This document shows positions 34,799-46,135 of a stretch of 64,000 nucleotides of DNA, piece after piece; the stretch's first letter is position 1, and each line of letters starts with the position of its first letter. The position numbers and the translations under genes were made by a program. The DNA comes from Bos javanicus. Taxonomy: Eukaryota > Chordata > Mammalia > Artiodactyla > Bovidae. Where the stretch lies: assembly GCF_032452875.1 (NCBI RefSeq), contig NC_083881.1:60829689-60893688 (forward strand), given 5' to 3'. The notes beneath the pieces are model-generated. The model saw nothing but the letters and a program-made list of their open reading frames with translations. It was not told the origin of the DNA and searched no databases.

Positions 34799-37044
34799 TT
34801 TCAGATCAGATCAGATCAGTCACTCAGTTGTGTCCGACTCTTTGCGACCCCATGAATCACAGCACGCCAGGCCTCCCTGTCCATCACCAACTCCCGGAGT
34901 TCACTCAGACTCATGTCCATCGAGTCAGTGATGCCATCCAGCCATCTCATCCTCTGTCATCCCCTTTTCCTCCTGCCCCCCATCCTTCTCAGCATCAGAG
35001 TTTTTTCCAATGAGTCAACTCTTCACATGAGGTGGCCAAAGTACTGGAGTTTCAGCTTTAGCATCATTCCTTCCAAAGAACACCCAGGGCTGATCTCCTT
35101 TAGGAGGTACTGGTTGGATCTCCTTGCAGTCCAAGGGACTCTCAAGAGTCTTCTCCAACACCACACTTCAAAAGCATCAATTCTTTGGCGCTCAGCCTTC
35201 TTCACAGTCCAACTCTCACATCTATACATGACCACAGGAAAAGCCATAGCCTTGACTAGATGGACGTTTGTTGGCAAAGTAATGTCTCTGCTTTTGAATA
35301 TGCTATCTAGGTTGGTCATAACTTTCCTTCCAAGGAGTAAGCGTCTTCTAATTTCATGGCTGTAGTCATCATCTGCAGTGATTTCGGAGCCCAGAAAAAT
35401 AAAGTCTGACACTGTTTCCACTGTTTCCCCATCTATTTCCCATGAAGTGATGGGACCAGATGCCATGATCTTCGTTTTCTGAATGTTGAGCTTCAAGCCA
35501 ACTTTTTCACTCTCCACTTTCACCTTCATCAAGAGGCTTTTGAGTTCCTCTTCACTTTCTGCCATAAGGGTGGTGTCATCTGCATATCTGAGGTTATTGA
35601 TATTTCTCCCGGCAGTCTTGATTCCAACTTGTGTTTCTTCCAGTCCAGGGTTTCTCATGATGTACTCTGCATATAAGTTAAATAAACGGGGTGACAATGT
35701 ACAGCCTTGACGTACTCCTTTTCCTATTTGGAACCAGTCTGTTGTTCCATGGCCAGTTCTAACTGTTGCTTCCTGACCTGCATACAAATTTCTCAAGAGG
35801 CAGATCAGGTGGTCTGGTATTCCCATCTCTTGAAGAATCTCCCACAGTTTATTGTGATTCACACAGTCAAAGGCTTTGGCATAGTCAATAAAGCAGAAAT
35901 AGATATTTTTCTGGAACTCTCTTGCTTTTTCCATGATCCAGCGGATGTTGGCACTTTGATCTCTGGTTCCCCTGCCTTTTCTAAAACCAGCTTGAACATC
36001 AGGAAGTTCACGGTTCACATATGGCTGAAGCCTGGCTTGGAGAATTTTGAGCATTACTTTACTAGCGTGTGAGATGAGTGCAATTGTGCAGTAGTTTGAG
36101 CATTCTTTGGCATTGCCTTTCTTTGGGATTGGAATGAAAACTGACCTTTGCCAGTCCTGTGGCCACTGATGAGTTTTCCAAATTTGCTGGCATACTGAGT
36201 GCAGCACTTTCACAGCATCATCTTTCAGGATTTGGAATAGCTCAACTGGAATTCCATCATCTCCACTAGCTTTGTTCGTAGTGATGCTTTCTAAGGCCCA
36301 CTTGACTTCACATTTCAGGATGTCTGGCTCTAGGTCAGTGATCACACCATCGTGATTATCTGGGTTGTGAAGATCTTTTTTGTACAGTTCTTCTGTGTAT
36401 TCTTGCCATCTCTTCTTAATATCTTCTGCTTCTGTTAGGTCCATACCTTTTCTGTCCTTTATCGAGCCCATCTTTGCATGAAATGTTCCTTTGGTATCTT
36501 CTGATTTCCTTGAAGGGATCTCTAGTCTTTCCATTCTGTTGTTTTCCTCTATTTCTTTGCATTGATCGCTAAAGAAGGCTTTCTTATCTCTTCTTGCTAT
36601 TCTTTGGAAGTCTGCATTCAGATGTTTATATCTTTCCTTTCCTCCTTTGCTTTTCGCTTCTCTTCTTTTCACAGCTATTTGTAAGGCCTCCCCAGACAGC
36701 CATTTTGCTTTTTTACATTTCTTTTCCATGGGGATGGTCTTGATCCCTGTCTCCTGTACAATGTCACGAACCTCATTCCATAGTTCATCAGGCACTCATC
36801 TATCAGATCTAGGACCTTAAATCTATTTCTCACTTCCACTGTATAATCATAAGGGATTTGATTTAGGTCATAGCTGAATGGTCTAGTGGTTTTCCCTACT
36901 TTCTTCAATTTAAGTCTGAATTTGGCAACAAGGTGTTCATGGTCTGAGCCACAGTCAGCTCCTGGTCTTGTTTTTGCTGACTGTATAGAGCTTCTCCATC
37001 TTTGGCTGCAAAGAATATAATCAATCTGATTTCGGTGTTAACCA
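34799..37044 (-). mobile_element. BovB LINE, 3' segment (RT to tail) of a 5'-inverted insertion
   Basis: Minus-strand BovB from just after the endonuclease region to the TGATC-repeat tail at 34801-34820. A 590-codon frame (35023-36795) holds the whole RT: LINE RT core motifs, a FIDYAKAFD-type motif A (about 35885-35915), YADD (about 35573-35584) and the C-terminal region ending GHLM. The stop is TGA where the copy at 1631 has CGA. A frameshift near 36790 separates it from the upstream frame at 36675-36908. It is among the best preserved BovB sequences here but lacks 194 bp of endonuclease. Confidence 0.95.
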
Positions 37045-38431
37045 GATGGGCGCGCTAAAGCGCAGGCGGCTGCGACGGGTGCGCAAAAGCGTGGCCGAGA
37101 GGAGCTACGCCACGTCCGAGGTCAGGGGCAGAAGCTGGGAGGACCCCATGCCCGAAGGGCAGCGGCCAAGAGGAGTTACCCCGCGTCTGAGGTCAGGGGC
37201 AGCAGCCGAGAGTGCCAGACTGCGACGGCGCAGGAACGGCCGAGAGGACCTACCCCATGTCTGAGGTCAGGGGGGGCCACCGAGAGGAGATACCCAGCGT
37301 CCGAGGTCAGGGGCCATGGCTGGGAGGAGATACCCCACACCCTTAAGCCTGAGGCCAGGGGCGGAGGCCGGGAGGAGCTACCCCACCCCACTAAGCCCAA
37401 GGCCAGGGGCGGCGGCCGGGAGGAGCAACCCCACACCGTGGCTGCGCGGACACAGGAGGGCCTAGAGGAGCTATCCCACGTTGAAGGTCAGGAAGGGCGG
37501 CGGTGAGGAGATACCCCTCGTCCAAGGTAAGGAGCATTGGCTGCGCTTTGCTGGAGCAGCCGTGAAGAGATACCCCACGCCTAAGGTAAGAGAAACCCAA
37601 GTAAGACAGTAGGTGTTGCAAGAGGGCATCAGAGGGCAGACACACTGAAACCATACTCACAGAAAACTAGTCAATCTAATCACACTAGGACCACAGCCTT
37701 GTCTAACTCAATGAAACTAAGCCATGCCCGTGGGGCAACCCAAGATGGGCGGGTCATGGTGGAGAGATGGGACAGAATGTGGTCCGCTGGAGAAGGTAAT
37801 GGCAAACCACTTCAGTGTTCTTGCCTTGAGAACCCCATGAACAGTATGAAAAGGCAAAATGATAGGATACTGAAAGAGAAAGTCCCCAGGTCAGTAGGTG
37901 CCCAATATGCTACTGGAGATCAGTGGAGAAATAACTCCAGAAAGAATGAAGGGATGGAGCCAAAGCAAAAACAATACCCAGCTGTGGATGTGACTGGTGA
38001 TAGAAGCAAGGTCCGATGCTATAAAGAGCAGTATTGCATAGGAACCTGGAATGTCAGTTCCATGAATCAAGGCAAATTGGAAGCGGTCAAACAGGAGATG
38101 GCAAGAGTGAATGTCGACATTCTAGGAATCAGCGAACTGAAATGGACTGGAATGGGTGAATTTAACTCAGGTGACCATTATATCTATTACTGCGGGCAGG
38201 AATCCCTCAGAAGAAATGGAGTAGCCATCATGGTCAACAAAAGAGTCCGAAATGCAGTACTTGGATGCAATCTCAAAAACAACAGAATGATCTCTGTTCG
38301 TTTCCAAGGCAAACCATTCAGTATCACAGTAATCCAAGTCTATGCCCCAACCAGTAATGCTGAAGAAGCTGAAGTTGAACAGTTCTATGAAGACCTACAA
38401 GACCTTTTAGAACTAACACCCAAAAAAGATG
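37045..38431 (+). mobile_element. BovB LINE, inverted 5' segment (5' UTR and endonuclease N-terminal half)
   Basis: The 5' part of the same insertion in the opposite orientation. It starts with GC-rich 5' UTR (37045-37600), then a 245-codon frame from 37699 whose second half is the BovB AP-like endonuclease: a GTWNV motif near 38041, an ELKWTG metal-binding block near 38136 and QVYAPT near 38336. It stops at GATGTC (38426-38431 region), which shares TC with the TSD. The missing 194 bp include the GDWN motif, so the endonuclease is dead. Confidence 0.95.
37091..37590 (+). repeat. degenerate 40-47-bp tandem units in the BovB 5' UTR
   Basis: About nine imperfect copies of a unit ending in GTCCGAGGTCAGGGGC or variants, each containing GAGAGGAGCTACCCC-like sequence. 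It is CpG-rich in a CpG-poor window. This is LINE promoter/5' UTR sequence rather than a host CpG island. The first units keep most CpGs. Confidence 0.88.
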
Positions 38432-38441
38432 TCTAATTCAA
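38432..38441. repeat. target-site duplication of BovB, right
   Basis: Second copy of TCTAATTCAA; see 34789-34798. Confidence 0.93.
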
Positions 38442-38449
38442 GAGGCTCA

Positions 38450-38545
38450 CCCTATAGTGATTACTCCAACATCACATGGTCAGTAAGTAGCAGACCCAAG
38501 ATATGAACACAATCCCTGTGTTCAACACTACACAACATAAAGCTA
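38450..38545 (-). repeat. MIR fragment
   Basis: CACATGGTCAGTAAGTAGCA and the following sequence match the reverse complement of the MIR body. Diverged. Confidence 0.5.
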
Positions 38546-38967
38546 CCCCAATATATGTAGAACAGTCAGGCACAAGTCACCTGCTGACTAGACAGGGCAG
38601 CTCTCCTTGCCAATTTCCTTTATCTCTATATCTGACATGTCAAAGGTCATGCAATGAAATGGAAAGTTTAAAGGAACTTAACTGAGAAGTCCTGAGTTTA
38701 AGTAAGCAGCTGAAAACTGTTATTTCCTAGAGCCTAATTTGGGTCCCATGTCCCAATTTCTAAACCAGAGCTGCTCTACTTTTAACTATTTTACATACCG
38801 AGATTTTAAAGGAAATGTTCTCAGCTAAAATCAAAAGACAGACAAAAATCATGACTTGAAAAACACTAGACAAAGAGCCCTCATAGTTGAAGATACCACA
38901 ATTTTAACTTGTAATGGCTTTTTAAATTTTGCCCCAAAAGAACTGCTCACAAAGATTTCAACTTGGA

Positions 38968-39027
38968 TGGATCCCAGGCCTCCCACGTTGCAGGCAGATT
39001 CTTTATCAACTGAGCCACAAGCAAGCC
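38968..39027 (-). mobile_element. Bov-tA SINE, tRNA-half fragment
   Basis: Only the inverted tRNA-like half remains: CACGTTGCAGGCAGATTCTT, TATCAACTGAGCCACAAGCA. No TSD was found. Confidence 0.75.
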
Positions 39028-39638
39028 CTCTGAGATCCTTAAAACTTCTCAAATGCAGAAGCTAAATTCCTAGATCAGCCTTAGGAATTATTTTCTTGGG
39101 GACATGAATCTTTGTCAGTAATTCATAAATGGATCTGAAGGGTCCATAGCATATACGAAATGAATTCATTTTTCTAGTCAGTGAATTAAACAAAATGAGT
39201 TTACCAGTAATTAGCTTCTTCGAGTTTTCTAAGATTCCTTACAATCATATAAAAGGTGACAATAAAAAAGTATAGCTAACTTTTACTTGTCAGTCATCAA
39301 CAAAAGCAGTAACATTATAAATACAAGTTCTTTGAATAGAGAAAATAGTACTTAGTGACTGTATATCAGTATCAGAGCAAGTATCTATACTCATAATTTT
39401 GGCATATGGCTACGACTCACAGTAAATATTCCAGTAAAAGTATTAATCATACATATCTAGAAATCAAAAGACATTGTGATTCGAAATACAGAGAGTTGTT
39501 AAGATAAGCTTTTATTTCTGTAATATAACTATTAGCATTATAATATAATGCTATATATTATAATAATTATATTATAATTATATTAATTATTTATTATAAT
39601 AAATAATTATAATAATTATTATATATTTAACAAGGTTT
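39028..39638. other. AT-rich DNA with TAA/ATTATA tract
   Basis: About 39525-39625 is almost pure A/T with ATTATAATA-type repeats. Nothing else was recognised. Confidence 0.6.
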
Positions 39639-39652
39639 ATAGATACACTCTG

Positions 39653-39848
39653 GAGCTTCCCTGGTGGCTCAGCAGTAAAGAATCTATCTGCAAAGCAGGA
39701 GAGATGCTTTGGGTCAGGAATATACCCTGGAGAAGGAAATGGCAACCTATTACAGTATTCTTGCCCAGGAAATCCCATGGACAAAGGAGCCCGGTGGCCT
39801 ACAGTCCATGGGGTCACAAAAGAGTTGGACACGACTTAGCAACTAAGT
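39653..39848 (+). mobile_element. Bov-tA SINE
   Basis: Head GGAGCTTCCCTGGTGGCTCA to AAAGAGTTGGACACGACTTA. ATAGATA occurs on both sides (39639-39645 and about 39852-39858) as a short TSD. Confidence 0.92.
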
Positions 39849-40277
39849 AGCATAGATATAGATATGCGTGTATGTTTGTGTATGCACATGTGTACATTCG
39901 TATCCACCTCCTGGGTGCTTTATCTTTCAGAATATAGACTGTTCACGAAACACTCTTCCTGTCATGAAAAACTGATGTGCTGTGATCATACCAACTAAAA
40001 ACAATGCACACTGAGCACACTGTGCTCCCAGAACTATGAAAACTAAGAATGCTGTTCTTTCTATGTCAAAGTAGTGGTTAACGTGCCAAGATGAAAAACA
40101 GGTGTCCGTGCCAAAAATTCTGAGCACAAATTGATGGCTTCATTACAAACCAAAGCAATAGTAAAAAGCTATATAAAGGTCTAAACACTTCTAACCAAAA
40201 ATACTACTAGATGAAACAATTAAATATTTACATTGTGAAATCAAATTTTATTTAAGATAATATTAATGTTTTAGAGG

Positions 40278-41086
40278 GCTTCCCAAGTGGTGCTAGTGGT
40301 AAAGAACTCGCCTGCCAGTGCAGGAGACCTAAGAGACTCAGGTCCGATCCCTGAGTTGGGAAGATCCTCTGGAAGAGGGCATGGCAATCCACTTCAGTAT
40401 TCTTGCCTGGGGAATCACCATGGACCGGGCAGCCTGGCGGGCTACATGCAGAGTACATCATGCAAAAATGCCAGGATGGATGAAGCACAAGCTGGAATCA
40501 AGATTGCCAGGTGAAATATCAATAACCTCAGATACGCAGATGACACCACTCTTATGGCAGAAAGCGAAGAAGAACTCAAGGGCCTCTTGATGAAAGTGAA
40601 AGAGGAGAGCGAAAAAGTTGGCTTAAAACTCAACATTCGGAAAACTAAGATCATGGCATCCAGTCCCATCAGTTCAAGGCAAATAGATGGAGATACAATG
40701 GAAACAGTGAGAAACTTTATTTTGGGGGACTCTGGAGAAGACTCTTGAGAGTCCCTTGAACTCTAAGGAGATCCAACCAGTCCATCCTAAAGGAAATCAG
40801 TCCTGAATATTCATTGGAAGGACTGATGTTGAAGCTGAAACTCCAATACTTTGGCCACCGGATGCAAAGAACTGACTCACTGGAAAAGACCCTGATGCTG
40901 GGAAGGATTGAAGGCAGGAGGAGAAGGGGACAACAGAGGATGAGATGGTTGGACGGCATCACCAACTTGATGGACGTGAGTTTGAGCAAGCTTTGGGGGT
41001 TGGTGATGGACAGGGAAGCCTGGGGTGCTGCAGTCCACGGGGCTGCAGAGTCGGACATGACTGAGCAGCTGAACTGAAATGAACTG
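40278..41086 (+). mobile_element. SINE-BovB chimera (copy 2) with single TSD pair
   Basis: A Bov-tA head (GGCTTCCCAAGTGGTGCTAG) runs to GGGCTACA at 40439-40446 and passes directly into BovB RT at TGCAGAGTACATCATGC. YADD lies near 40534. An internal BovB deletion follows GGGGGACTCT at about 40731, and the BovB 3' end reaches the GAACTGAAATGAACTG tail. AATGTTTTAGAGG (40265-40277) and AATGTTTTGGAGG (41087-41099) match 12/13 and enclose the whole unit, so SINE and LINE parts were integrated together. Confidence 0.93.
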
Positions 41087-41099
41087 AATGTTTTGGAGG

Positions 41100-44000
41100 A
41101 AAAGAGCCCATTTACACTAGGTGAATTCAAGCTTTACATTTCAGTTTTATAATTAGAGTGGATCTGTAATTTATTGTCAAATGACAACACTTTTGAGAGG
41201 AAAAGCAGTAGCGACAATAATCAGTGGGAGACAACAGGAATAAATGGAGGCCAGCCCAGCCAAATCTGATCACATGGGAACCTTACTTGTGATTGAAAAT
41301 GTCAACAAATCCGAATCTTCTTTGATCTACTAGGTTTTTTAAATTTTACTTTTAAATATTAAAGCCTGTGCATAGCTCATTATATACAGATGGAAAGGAG
41401 AGAGAGAGTGTGTGTCTTTAATATCCATTCTGAATAAATTACAGCCCTATTATGCCCCTGTGTGGCCAACCGGCAGAGCAAACTCACTGACATACATTAA
41501 GTGACAGAGAAATAATTACAAGGTTTGGAGGAAAAGAACAAGAAATATTACTAAAAATCAGAAAAAGCAAAACTTAGAAAATATTAAGTACATTTTCTCC
41601 GCAAATTGTATTACAAAAGATAATCATCATTATCATGTTATTTAAATACTGCTTAAAGCAAATGATTACTCAAGGCACTGAACACTGTTAAAAATATACC
41701 TTCTAGCATCCCAACATTTTTGTTTGCTTCCAAAGATAAGATCACAAATTTAGATTCCATAATGAACTTAGTACTTCAGAATTTTGTTGCTGGTAACAAA
41801 AGGAATTATCTTTGTATCCTGATCAAGTCATTTAATTTGGGGGAAAATGAGTTTAGGGTAAGAAATTTTGATAAGAATATAAATGAAAGTGTCATTTCAT
41901 CAAAACCTATCAAGTCGATTTACATCAGATGCAGACACATATTTTTATTTTTCTTGTTGGACCCTTGGTTTTGTTATTTTAATTATAAAAGAAGATGGTA
42001 CTCTGCCACCTCTTTTACGTACAAAAATGGTACTTAAGAAGCACAAGATAGGAGAGTCACATAAGAAGTTTCAGTTTAAAATGTAAGAGCTATATTATAT
42101 CGTTTCCAATAAAAAGTTCATCTAAAATATTTTTATTATTTTCAAACAAAAGAAATTTCAAATATTCATTAGATAATACAGTATTTTATCAATCTATACA
42201 TATCTCTGGTTTAGTGACTTATGATACATCAAATATTATTCTGTATTGAAAATCTTCACTTCTTTGACAAGCTGAACCTGAAAATGCTTTTGGAGTAATT
42301 ATTATGGAAGATTTTAATTTTTTAACTTTTTATTGCTTATATGTCATAGAAGTAATCTTCCCTAGCACCTGAAAATCTGATGAAAGTTAAGCTGCAGATT
42401 TAGGGACAAGATTAGTTACCTAGAAAAAGCCTCAAGAAAACTATTTGAAAGAGTCCTCTTTCAATAATAGATTGTCTACAATTGACGTGTTGTACTATTC
42501 TAGTAATTTCTCCTGGAAAGTAATTCAGAATAAAATATAATGTGATTGTTCATACCTATCATGTTATGTTTCTGTCACTTTAAAGATCATACTTAATGTC
42601 ACAATACAATAACTGAATATTCCATTTCAATTAATGCCTTTAAATAATAATTATTCATGTAATAACAACCAACACTATTCTTTCCAGAGTGATACTTATA
42701 GAATTGATGCTTCAACTTTAAGATCATTATTATGTCCAGTCCACAAAGCTGAAAGGCCTATTATTTAGATACATTTTTAAAGTTGTTTTAAGAGTACGTC
42801 TGATGACATACTCAGATCATCTTTGTTCTATAAATTTTTCTTCAAGGATGATTTTTTATTCTACATCTTACTTTCTGATTTAATGTTTAAGCAAAGTAAG
42901 AATTTTAAAAGACTACTGTATCTGATTCAAACACAAAGAAACCAAAACATTAAAATATGTGGAGATACTAATTACAAGCTCATATAAACTCATTTTCATC
43001 TATCATATTTCTTAAATAATAACTATTTGCATAACTGGTTTTGCTTACTAAAAGTAAACCAAGTAGTTTATGAAGATCAATAGATTGACAGGTAAAAAAT
43101 GTCATGTTTTCTTAAGACTAACAAGTTAAAGATATATAAGGACAGGGGATTTATTCCTCCTAAGACAGAATAAATTCTTTATTTACTAACTGGTAGTTTC
43201 AGATACTTTTAGATGAAATATTTTTAAAGTTAAATAAGGCTGATCTCACAGAAGCATTAGAAACTTCACAATTTGATGTTTAACTGCAGCAACCTAAAAC
43301 TCCAGGTTTTTAATAATTTCATGGCAATTATGAACATGCCCATTATAATAGAAACTTGAAACCAAGCAAAATAATCTTAGTAAGGATACACAAAATTCCC
43401 TCAAGAAATAGATTTTTTTCAAATTTTAAAACTACTAACATTTATTTTAAAACAAATTCCATACCATGCTGTTAAGAGCACAACTTCTAAAGTGAAGTGT
43501 ACTCAGTCCTAACATTAATAAACACATAAGTTTTTGGCATTACAAAAAAAGAAACCGAAATCAAACAAGGAAAAGATGTATAAAGGATAAGCACCCATCC
43601 TAAAAGTCTGATAGCTTCAGATCATGGAAATTTTAAGAAAGCCATGCTGCCTCTTTTACATAAATGTAAAATGCAATACAGATTATTTTTATCATTACAG
43701 AAACTCAAGCAATGTATTTCTAAACTAAAAAAAAAAGTATCTTAAAATATAGACAGCCTCTTTTAGAATATCACAGAATTTCATAACTCATATAATTAGT
43801 CCAAAAACTAAATGTAAAAAAAAAAATCAAATTAGTTAATTTAACAGAACAGTAGGAAGAAAGAAGTGAAATTTTATAAAAAACGGATGTTATTCCATAT
43901 TTCATGAAAAGGTCATAGATAAATTTATCATCAGTAAACATTTTAATTTTCAATAAATTCTAAAAGCTTCCTTTCACCTGCTAAGTTAATACAAATACTG

Positions 44001-44974
44001 GGTAATAGGTATTTTTTTAATCCTAAAATAGCCTGCCTCACACTGTTCAGAGATCCTAGAGAGACCAGCAAAAATCATTCAATATTCTATGCACTCTTAG
44101 TTCCCCCTCAATTTCCAGAAGGTTTCAGTACATTATCATGTTCACAGTATTTCTTTCTCAGTCTTTCTCTACACATATTTAGTTAAAATGGGGTCTTTCT
44201 TAAACAAGGTATAGAACATCAGAAATACTCAAAAGGCAAACAACATTTTTATATGAGGGAAAAACTGCATGATAAAACTGCATTTCAAAAGCATTCTTTA
44301 ATAAGCTAACTGTTACAGTGAAAGCCAGAGAAACCATCTAAAACATATGTCCGTGATTTAACAACCTTCACCATACACACATATACACACACCGAAAAAG
44401 AGCAAGTTGAAAAAGCAATAGGAATTTATAACAAAGCATCCTTCCAAACTAGCCGATCTCATACAAAGCATTATTAGCAGTGCCATAACATAGCTTGTTT
44501 TAAAGTGATTATTGATCTACCCTGCATAGAGAAATGTCTTGAACCTAGAAAACGTCTTCTGCATGTTTTACAAAAAGCATGCATGACTGCTAATTCACAT
44601 TTTCCAACAAATCACATATGATTATATAGCCCCATCCTTACATATGCAATGCAATCACTGCCGTGATCACAAAGGAATAAAACCTATCAGACATTTTAAA
44701 TTAATCATTTTATTTATTAGAAAATGAAATCATGAAACAGCCTGTATTATATTTCAGAGGTCAAGCTAGTTAAATTTAAGATGTTTTTGTGCTTTGAAGT
44801 AAGCTTATTTTCCTTTTAAAAATCAGTTAAGAACTACATAAAATTTTATGTTTAAGATTAAAAAGACGACACCCTTATAATACTAATATTTCAATACAGA
44901 ACAATTTTACAGTCTTAAGATTCTTACTCTGAAAATATCAATTCTAAAAGAATATATAGTTTAGCTTTACTCAC
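41100..44974. other. repeat-poor AT-rich DNA
   Basis: Almost 4 kb without recognisable young SINE or LINE, the cleanest such block in the window. Frames at 41720-42086 have no domain or splice support. A GAGAGAGAGA/GTGTGTGT stretch sits at about 41398-41415. The block lies downstream (in minus-strand sense) of a candidate exon. Confidence 0.5.
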
Positions 44975-45096
44975 CTTGCATTGTTCAGCGTTTGTCCAAA
45001 AAGCTCATTTTGTAAAATATTTGGTGGGGATGAAAAAACCCCATGAAAATGAGATAAAACAGAATTGCAGACCTGGCGCAATGTCTCAAATTGCAT
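44975..45096 (-). CDS. candidate first coding exon of an unidentified minus-strand gene
   Basis: From an ATG at 45096 (A at -3) a 122-nt frame runs 40 complete codons and ends at GCAAG|GTGAGT (donor GT at 44974-44973), a full-consensus 5' splice site, leaving two bases of a split codon. The peptide begins MQFETLRQVC and ends QTLNNA; I recognise no family, signal peptide or membrane segment. Upstream sequence on this strand is purine-rich with an A14 run, unlike an acceptor, which favours an initiator exon over an internal one. Several upstream ATGs weaken this. The frame alone could occur by chance; the exact donor is the main evidence. Confidence 0.38.
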
Positions 45097-45480
45097 TTTC
45101 CTTCCTTTTTTTTTTTTTTCCTGCTTCTCTTATTTTTCCTTACCACCTGTCTTTAAAGTCATCTATTTGCAGACACCATCAAATAAAAACATGCCAATCA
45201 AGTTCCATATTTCTCCTGAGCTCTGTAAAAACTGTGCTTAAATGAGCAGAGGTTGATAGTTAATTGTACAGTCATTATTCTTCTAATTCAGTCGTAGAAG
45301 ATTCAGTACCCGTGCGGCTTTCGGCTTTCTCCTGACTGTAGCAAGAATTCTAAACAGCAGTAAGCTTTTTGGGCATTCCCAGCTGAAGTGTGAAGCTGAG
45401 CTGCTTTCATGTACTCTACTCATATTTCTCTAAGCCTATTAAAAACACGCAATGAATAGATGCTGTCGTCAGGAGTTTCA
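45097..45480 (-). promoter_or_regulatory. possible 5' UTR/promoter of the candidate gene
   Basis: Unique sequence upstream of the candidate ATG. It contains a small CpG cluster at about 45290-45330 (CCCGTGCGGCTTTCGGC) in an otherwise CpG-depleted region and no interspersed repeat. No TATA box at a convincing position. Confidence 0.22.
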
Positions 45481-45911
45481 GCACATCTGGCTGCCAGCAA
45501 TAAAATCTCAGAAGTAATAAAAATGGGCCAAGGTATCTTCCCAATGTTACTACTGGGTAAGAGGGGAAGAAATTATACATTCCCCAACCCTTTTCTCTTT
45601 CCCTGAAAAATGAATAACTCCAGCAACTGAGTATATAGGTCTCATTAGTGTATAGGCTACCGCATAGGGCCAAAACATTCAAAAAATAAGCAGCTGATCC
45701 TTCTTTTGATATCACGAAATAAAAATATAACAGACAATAGGGGTTTTATTGCCTGCATTTGTAATGCCATACTTCGAAAGAGACATTTGGAAAACATGTA
45801 CTTAGCTGTCTTAATTTCCTATTTAATTTTAAAATGTCTTCAGCTACTTATTTTTAAAGGAAAGTGAATAATGTTCAGCTGGGCCCTTTTTAAAGGCCAT
45901 ACATAGTATGA

Positions 45912-46120
45912 AAGTGTTAGTCACTCAGTCATTTCCAATTCTTTGCAACCCCATGGACTGTATAGCCCACCAGGCTCCTCTGTCCATGGGGATTCTCCAG
46001 GCAATAAAAACTGGAGTGGGTTACCATTCCCTTCTCCAGGGGATCTTACCAATCCAAAGGTTAAACCTGGATCTCTCTCATTGCAGGCAGATTCTTTACC
46101 ATCTGAGCCACCAGGGAAGC
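45912..46120 (-). mobile_element. Bov-tA SINE
   Basis: Plus strand reads from GTTAGTCACTCAGTCATTTC to ATCTGAGCCACCAGGGAAGC. TSD CCATACATAGTATGA at 45897-45911 and 46121-46135 (the CC may be SINE-derived on the right). Confidence 0.95.
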
Positions 46121-46135
46121 CCATACATAGTATGA

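Noticed and set aside
35023..36795. 590-codon open frame as a host protein-coding gene
   Set aside because: It is the RT half of BovB ORF2 with TSD-bounded element structure and retroelement motifs; it is not a host gene and is not intact.
37091..37590. CRISPR-like or satellite array
   Set aside because: The repeated units are degenerate, contiguous without unique spacers and lie exactly in BovB 5' UTR.
37045..37600. CpG island promoter of a host gene
   Set aside because: The CpG-rich block is confined to the LINE 5' UTR between its inversion junction and endonuclease ORF.
45106..45120. 3' splice site (CAG at 45123-45121) making 44975-45120 an internal exon in phase 0 after 49901-50042
   Set aside because: The phase would fit, but the preceding sequence is purine-rich without a pyrimidine tract and the exon would start with an A14 run; kept only as a remote alternative.
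45416..45715. 99-codon minus-strand ORF upstream of the candidate first exon
   Set aside because: No splice, Kozak or composition support; more likely promoter or unique non-coding DNA.
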